Shown: piece by piece, positions 1 to 6,922 of the stretch | Numbering within the stretch: position 1 is the first letter of the stretch | Layout: each line of letters opens with the position of its first letter | Origin: an uncultured Mycoplasmataceae bacterium | Lineage (GTDB): Bacteria; Bacillota_I; Bacilli_A; Mycoplasmatales; Mycoplasmoidaceae | NCBI GenBank assembly: GCA_947176635.1 | Contig: CAMWRJ010000025.1 | Span: 1 to 6,922 of the forward strand | Length of the DNA stretch: 6,922 nt | Reading direction: 5' to 3' | Program-made: the position numbers and the translations under genes | Notes under the pieces: generated by a model | What the model saw: the letters and a program-made list of their open reading frames with translations, nothing else | What the model was told of the DNA's origin: nothing | Databases searched by the model: none

Positions 1-259
1 TAATTAGTGATGTTTCGATATTTAAAACATCTAAAATAACAAAAACATAAGAATTTTCAAAATTTAAAGATGATAATTTATCTTCAATTTGATTATTATA
101 ATTTATGTTATCAATTGTTTTACCATAGTGTTTTAATTGAAAACATCTTTTACAATATTTAGTTTTATTTTCTTCAAATTTAAATACATAACCTACTGAA
201 TTTATATCATCATTTAAATAATTGCCACAACCAAGACATTTAACATTATAAGATTTCAT
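1..259 (-). CDS. yqeH: YqeH-type ribosome biogenesis GTPase, N-terminal part (cut by window edge)
   Basis: This is the first 86 codons of a gene that continues past the left edge. The start is ATG at 259. Near the N-terminus is a four-cysteine zinc-finger pattern: C8-L-G-C11 and C36-K-R-C39, the second followed by FQLKHY. That CxGC...CxRCFxLxHY arrangement, together with the later stretch YVFVILDVLNIETSLI (the family's V-x-D-x-x-D-x-x-x-S segment leading into the GTPase domain), is characteristic of YqeH. In Bacillus and related bacteria YqeH is a circularly permuted GTPase needed for 30S ribosomal subunit assembly; that role is known of the family, not shown here. The G motifs lie outside the window, so completeness cannot be judged. 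The start overlaps the end of yqeG by 14 nt, and a GGAT sequence 7 nt upstream of the ATG could serve as ribosome binding site. Confidence 0.88.
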   Translation of the reverse strand, partial: MKSYNVKCLGCGNYLNDDINSVGYVFKFEENKTKYCKRCFQLKHYGKTIDNINYNNQIEDKLSSLNFENSYVFVILDVLNIETSLI

Positions 260-815
260 CTTCTTCATCCATTTCTATATTCTTTTTTTCAATAATATTA
301 TTAAACTCTAATTTTTTATATATACTGTTTTCTAAAAATCTAAAAAAACTATTTTGTTCTTCATTAACATTAGAAATAATTGGTAATGTTAAAATAGAAC
401 GACATTTTAATCTATTTGCAGTTAAAATATCAAAAATAAATTGATCACCAATAAATATCATTTCTTCAGAATTTACATTATATTTAGCTAAAAATTTTTT
501 AATTTTTCAAATAAAAGGTTTATGCGCTTTTGCTAAATAATCATCTGCTCCTAATCTTTCTGCAAATAATTTAACTCTCTTTTTAGAATTATTAGAAATA
601 ATAATGAATTTTAAACCTAATTCTTGAATATTTTTACAAAAATCAATTGCTGTTTTAGTTGGAAAAATTGTAAAGTGTGGTGCTAGTGTGTTGTCTAAAT
701 CACACAAAACAATTTTTAAATTTGGATTTTTAAAAATATTTAAATTAATATTTTCAATTCTATTAACAAATAAATTAGGTCTAAAATAACTTAAAAGATA
801 CATTCAAGGTTTCAT
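246..815 (-). CDS. yqeG: YqeG family HAD (subfamily IIIA) phosphatase
   Basis: A complete 189-residue protein, close to the usual length of about 170-190 for YqeG. The HAD motifs are all present: motif I D39-L-D41-N-T, motif II S74-N-N, motif III K99 in the KP pair, and motif IV G123-D-Q with D129. An intact active site suggests a working phosphatase. The physiological substrate of YqeG is not well established. The start at ATG 815 gives MKPWMYLLSYFRPNLFV, matching the family's conserved beginning (a basic/aromatic stretch followed by P-x-x-F-V). Using the second Met at 803 would shorten this only slightly. Residues W4 and W103 are encoded by UGA. The gene begins 3 nt after the parC stop, with no strong Shine-Dalgarno sequence, so translational coupling to parC is likely. 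The acidic C-terminus (MDEEDEIL) overlaps the yqeH start. Confidence 0.9.
267..270 (-). promoter_or_regulatory. Probable ribosome binding site of yqeH inside yqeG
   Basis: GGAT on the minus strand, within the last codons of yqeG, lies 7 nt before the yqeH ATG at 259. The match is short, but the spacing equals that of the two better sites in the window. It supports the start that places the first zinc-binding cysteine at residue 8. Confidence 0.45.
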
Positions 816-818
816 TTT

Positions 819-3329
819 TTATGCTTCATTAAATAAAGAAATTTGACTATCATCTGTTTCTTCTGATAATTCATCATTACTTGGTATATAAGGAGTAAAA
901 TCAGCATTTGCTAAATTTTCAATTACTGGCACATTATATAATTGAATATTTTTAAAATCTGTTATTTGATTAATATCATGTAATTTGATAAATACTTTTA
1001 AATATGGTCCGTTTTTTAAAGATTCTAAATCTACTAAATTTAATTTATCATCATTCAATAAATTAATTTTTGATGAACTAAATTTAATAAAACTAATTAA
1101 ATTTTGTTTTAAATCTTTAAATAATTTAACAGGTTGTGAATAACGTTTTTTTATTACAATATCTGATAATTTAATAAACTTAATTGCTTCTGAAATTGAA
1201 GTTAAAGCTAAAGGTTGTAATGTTTTAGATAATACAAATCCTAAACATTCATCATCAGCTAGTAATTTAATTGATTTAACACCAGTACTTTGTTTTGATA
1301 ATAAAGGGATTTCAGCAGTTGAAAATGTTAATCCATAACCTTTTTTAGTTAAACAAGAAATAAATTCAGGTATATTTTCTTTTAATTCTTCTACGCAAAC
1401 TAAATAATCATTATCTTTTGATTTTCAAATAGTTGATGATTTAGAACTAAAATTAATATTTTCACTTGCATTCATTCTTTTTACCAAACCATTTTTAGAC
1501 ATAATTACATATTCTAAATTATTTGGAATTTCGCTATAAACATTTGCATAAACAACTTTATCGCTTGGTTCTAAAGTAACAAAGTCATTAATATGTTGAC
1601 CTATTTCTTTTCACTTATTTGCCTTAATTTTATGAATTGGAATTGTTATACATTTACCAAATCTAGTAATTAAAACTAATGTGTTAATATTTTGAACTGC
1701 ATTAAAATAACAAATGTTATCATATGGTTTTAAACCATATTCATTATAATTATTTGATTCAAATATTTTTCTTGTTAATTGTTTTAAGTAACCATCAGTT
1801 GAAACACCTAAAATCACTTCTTTTTGTTCAATCATATCAGATTCTTTAATTTCGATTTTTTGAACTTCATCTTGAATTTCAGTTTTTCTTTTATAACCAA
1901 ATTTTTGTTTAAATAAATTTAATTTTTCAATTAAAACTGATTTTTGTAATTCTTCATCATTTATTAATTTTTTTAAATAATCAATTGTTTTTGTTAATTC
2001 ATCAACTTCTTGTTCTAATTGATTAATATCAGTTTTTGTTAATTTATATAATTGTAATGAAACAATTGCTTCAGCTTGAATAGCGCTAAAATCCCATTTT
2101 TTCATTAAATTATTTTTCGCATCTTCTTTAGATTGACTAGATTTAATAACTGCAATTACTTTATCAATAATTTTAATTGCTTTAATTAAACCGTATAAAA
2201 TTTCAGCTCTTTTTAATGCTTTTTCTAAATCAAATTTAGCAGTTTTAATAATAATTGAAATTGCAAATTCAATATATGAATCTAATGCAGTTAATAAAGG
2301 AACTATAGTTGGTTTTTTATTTAAAATAACGACAAAATTAGTAGAATAATTGACTTGTAATTTTGTATTTTTTAATAAATAATTTTTAATCAATTCTAAA
2401 TTTTTATCTTTTTTCACATCAATAACTATTGAAACACCATTTTTATCAGATTCATCTCTAATTTCTAAAATTCCTGGAACTTTTTCATCATACATAATAT
2501 CATTTAGTTCTTTAATGATTATTGATTTATTAGTGTCATAAGGAATTTCTTTAACAATAATTTGATTAATTTTTGAATTTGATTCATTTAATTCAATCTT
2601 AGAAGAGATGACAAATTTTCCACGTCCTGTTTCAAATGCATCTTTTAAGCCTGTTGTTGCATTAATAATTCCTCCAGTTGGAAAATCTGGACCTGGAATA
2701 ATTTTCATAATTGTATTTAAACTAGAATTTGGTGTTTTAATTCTATAAATTAAAGCATCAAAAACTTCTTTTGGATTATGCGTTGGTATATTTGTAGCAT
2801 AACCTGCTGCAATACCTACACACCCATTAATTAATAAATTTGGAAATAATGAAGGTAAAACTGTAGGTTCTTTTTCTGTATCATCAAAATTTAAAGTAAA
2901 TTCAACAATATCTTTTTTAATATTATCAAGCATAATTGTTGAAACTTCTGATAATCTAGTTTCTGTATAACGCATTGCTGCAGCTGAGTCACCATCAATT
3001 GAACCATTATTACCATGCATATCTAATAATGGTAAATTATTTTTTCAATCTTGAGACATTCTAACCATTGCTTCATAAATTGATGAATCGCCATGTGGGT
3101 GGTATTTACCAATTACTTCCCCAACAGTTCTTGCTGATTTTTTATATTGTTTATTATGAAATAAACCTAATTCTCCCATAGCATAAAGTATTCTACGTTG
3201 AACTGGTTTCAATCCATCTCTAATGTCTGGTAAAGCTCTATCTTGTATTACATATTTTGCATATCTACCAAAACAATCGCTCATAATTGTAGCTAAAGAT
3301 TGATTAATTATAGTATTTTTTTTATCCAT
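819..3329 (-). CDS. parC: DNA topoisomerase IV subunit A (ParC)
   Basis: A complete 836-residue ParC, the DNA-cleaving subunit of topoisomerase IV, which separates linked daughter chromosomes. The N-terminal part has the family hallmark [17 protein letters not shown] (residues 35-51), then [18 protein letters not shown] (74-91), the helix that contacts DNA and fluoroquinolones. The catalytic tyrosine is Y121 in [12 protein letters not shown], with the helping arginine R120 beside it. Residues around 430-490 are heptad-like and lysine/glutamate-rich, fitting the coiled-coil dimer region. From about residue 503 a C-terminal beta-pinwheel begins, with WKEIGQHI (573-580) typical of Gram-positive ParC. 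I see no GyrA-box (QRRGGKG-like), which argues for ParC over GyrA, as does the adjacent parE. W95, W573 and W635 are UGA; W412 is UGG. A GAGG Shine-Dalgarno sits 7 nt before the ATG. The start gives the family's usual N-terminus. Confidence 0.96.
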
Positions 3330-3336
3330 ATTCTAA

Positions 3337-3340
3337 CCTC
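3337..3340 (-). promoter_or_regulatory. Ribosome binding site of parC
   Basis: GAGG on the minus strand lies in the 13-nt gap between the parE stop and the parC start, 7 nt before the ATG at 3329. Its spacing fixes the parC start and suggests independent ribosome entry, unlike parE and yqeG, whose sites are weak. Confidence 0.65.
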
Positions 3341-3342
3341 AA

Positions 3343-6103
<2,761 letters not shown>

Positions 6104-6110
6104 ATTTTTA

Positions 6111-6116
6111 TCCTTT
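6111..6116 (-). promoter_or_regulatory. Ribosome binding site of the BI-1-like gene
   Basis: Minus strand reads AAAGGA, 7 nt before the ATG at 6103. It is the strongest Shine-Dalgarno match in the window and supports this start, and hence the hydrophilic N-terminal tail, over the internal Met at residue 87. Confidence 0.7.
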
Positions 6117-6125
6117 TTTTACAAG

Positions 6126-6161
6126 TGTATATAATTTTATATTTTACAAAAAGAAATACAA
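6126..6161 (-). promoter_or_regulatory. Candidate promoter upstream of the BI-1-like gene
   Basis: The 79-bp gap between the MATE stop and the BI-1-like start is the only intergenic space large enough for a promoter. On the minus strand it holds TTGTAT (6161-6156), a 16-nt spacer and TAAAAT (6139-6134), a one-mismatch -10 box with a half-matching -35. TATACA (6131-6126) is an alternative -10. In DNA this AT-rich, such boxes arise easily by chance, so the support is mainly positional. Confidence 0.3.
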
Positions 6162-6182
6162 CATTAATAATTAAATAAACAA

Positions 6183-6920
6183 TTATTGCTCTTTGTAGAT
6201 TTTATTTTTGAAATTATTTGCTAATTTATTGATTGTTAATGAAGAAGTTCTTAAATAATAAAAGAATAAAGGTATATTAATTAAAAAATGAAAACTCATC
6301 CCTAATCCAAACATAATACAAATACTCTCTAGTGTTGGTAATCAAATATTTAATTTTCAAACCATAAAATAAATTGGATAAAAAGTTAAATTTACAATAA
6401 TTGATTGAATACAATATAAATTAATTTTTCCTTCTTTAATAAATATTGAATCAATAATATTACTATATGCAAATAAAATATAAAATGGAATTAAAATCAA
6501 TAATAAATTATTAACATCATTAAAATTATTTTTCTCATTCATTAATGTTTTTATTAAAATAGGGTTTAAAGGAATTGTTATTAATCAAATCAAAATTATA
6601 ATTGTTACAAATGAAAAATAAAAAATCATTTGATTTTTAAATTTGTTGTTTTTATAAGTTAAACTAAATGTTTCTTTTATAAATGTAGAAATGCAACTAA
6701 TTGGCAACAATAAAACCGATCAAATATAATTATTCGTGACTCAATAAGTTCCTGAACTATTAATTGAATTAATTGTTTTAATAACCATGAAATAAAAACA
6801 TAAATTTCTAATTGAGACTTCAATACATGAAATCAATAATAAATAAAAATATTGTTTAACATATTTATTTTCTAAACTAATTAATTTAAATTTAAAACTT
6901 CAAATTCTAATATTTTTTCA
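6183..6920 (-). CDS. MATE family transporter, C-terminal part (cut by window edge)
   Basis: The last 245 codons of a membrane protein whose start lies beyond the right edge. Six hydrophobic segments are visible, near residues 24-47, 64-80, 97-118, 139-156, 169-188 and 196-223, matching the second six-helix half of a 12-helix MATE transporter. Supporting local patterns are a helix with E34...R38-N, the segment SSGTYWVTNNYIWSVLLLPI (55-74), and the helix carrying YSNIIDSIFIKEGKINLYCIQSIIVN, which resembles the MATE pattern of a G-x-G/K turn followed by QSxxxN. MATE proteins expel drugs or metabolites using Na+ or H+ gradients; the substrate here is unknown. A flippase of the wider MOP superfamily is the main alternative. 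Seven UGA-Trp codons occur. The C-terminus is a short lysine-rich tail. The gene ends 79 nt before the next start, and I see no clear terminator hairpin after it. Confidence 0.7.
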
Positions 6921-6922
6921 AG

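Noticed and set aside
6104..6182. Terminator hairpin or regulatory RNA in the largest gap
   Set aside because: I found only short AT palindromes such as TAATTATTAA and no GC-containing stem followed by a U run. Nothing supports a folded RNA.

Overview
The window looks like a stretch of a Mollicutes (mycoplasma-type) chromosome. It is very AT-rich. Every protein-coding frame is on the minus strand and reads through in-frame UGA codons at positions where the families have tryptophan (genetic code 4). Without UGA=Trp each gene falls apart into short fragments. I count about 27 UGA-Trp codons and a single UGG-Trp. Genus and species cannot be fixed from this stretch alone; a Mycoplasma-like lineage is an inference.

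In the direction of transcription (right to left) the layout is as follows. At 6920-6183 is the C-terminal half of a MATE-type multidrug/Na+-driven transporter, cut by the window edge. A 79-bp gap follows (6182-6104), the only real intergenic space, with a weak promoter candidate. At 6103-5246 is a seven-helix membrane protein resembling the Bax inhibitor-1 (TMBIM) family. At 5244-3343 is parE and at 3329-819 parC, the two subunits of topoisomerase IV. At 815-246 is yqeG, a HAD-superfamily phosphatase, and at 259-1 the first 86 codons of yqeH, a zinc-finger ribosome-assembly GTPase that runs off the left edge.

The five genes from the BI-1-like protein to yqeH are separated by 1 nt, 13 nt, 3 nt and a 14-nt overlap, with no visible terminator, so they are probably one transcription unit. 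ParE and ParC form the A2B2 type II topoisomerase that decatenates daughter chromosomes. YqeG and YqeH are neighbours in many Firmicutes; YqeH acts in 30S subunit assembly. The unit would thus join chromosome segregation and ribosome assembly under one message, with a membrane protein leading it.

Nothing here looks like a mobile element, CRISPR array, RNA gene or new defence system. It reads as an ordinary core-genome region. The least ordinary items are the BI-1-like protein, which seems to lack the family's conserved acidic pair, and its one-nucleotide junction with parE.
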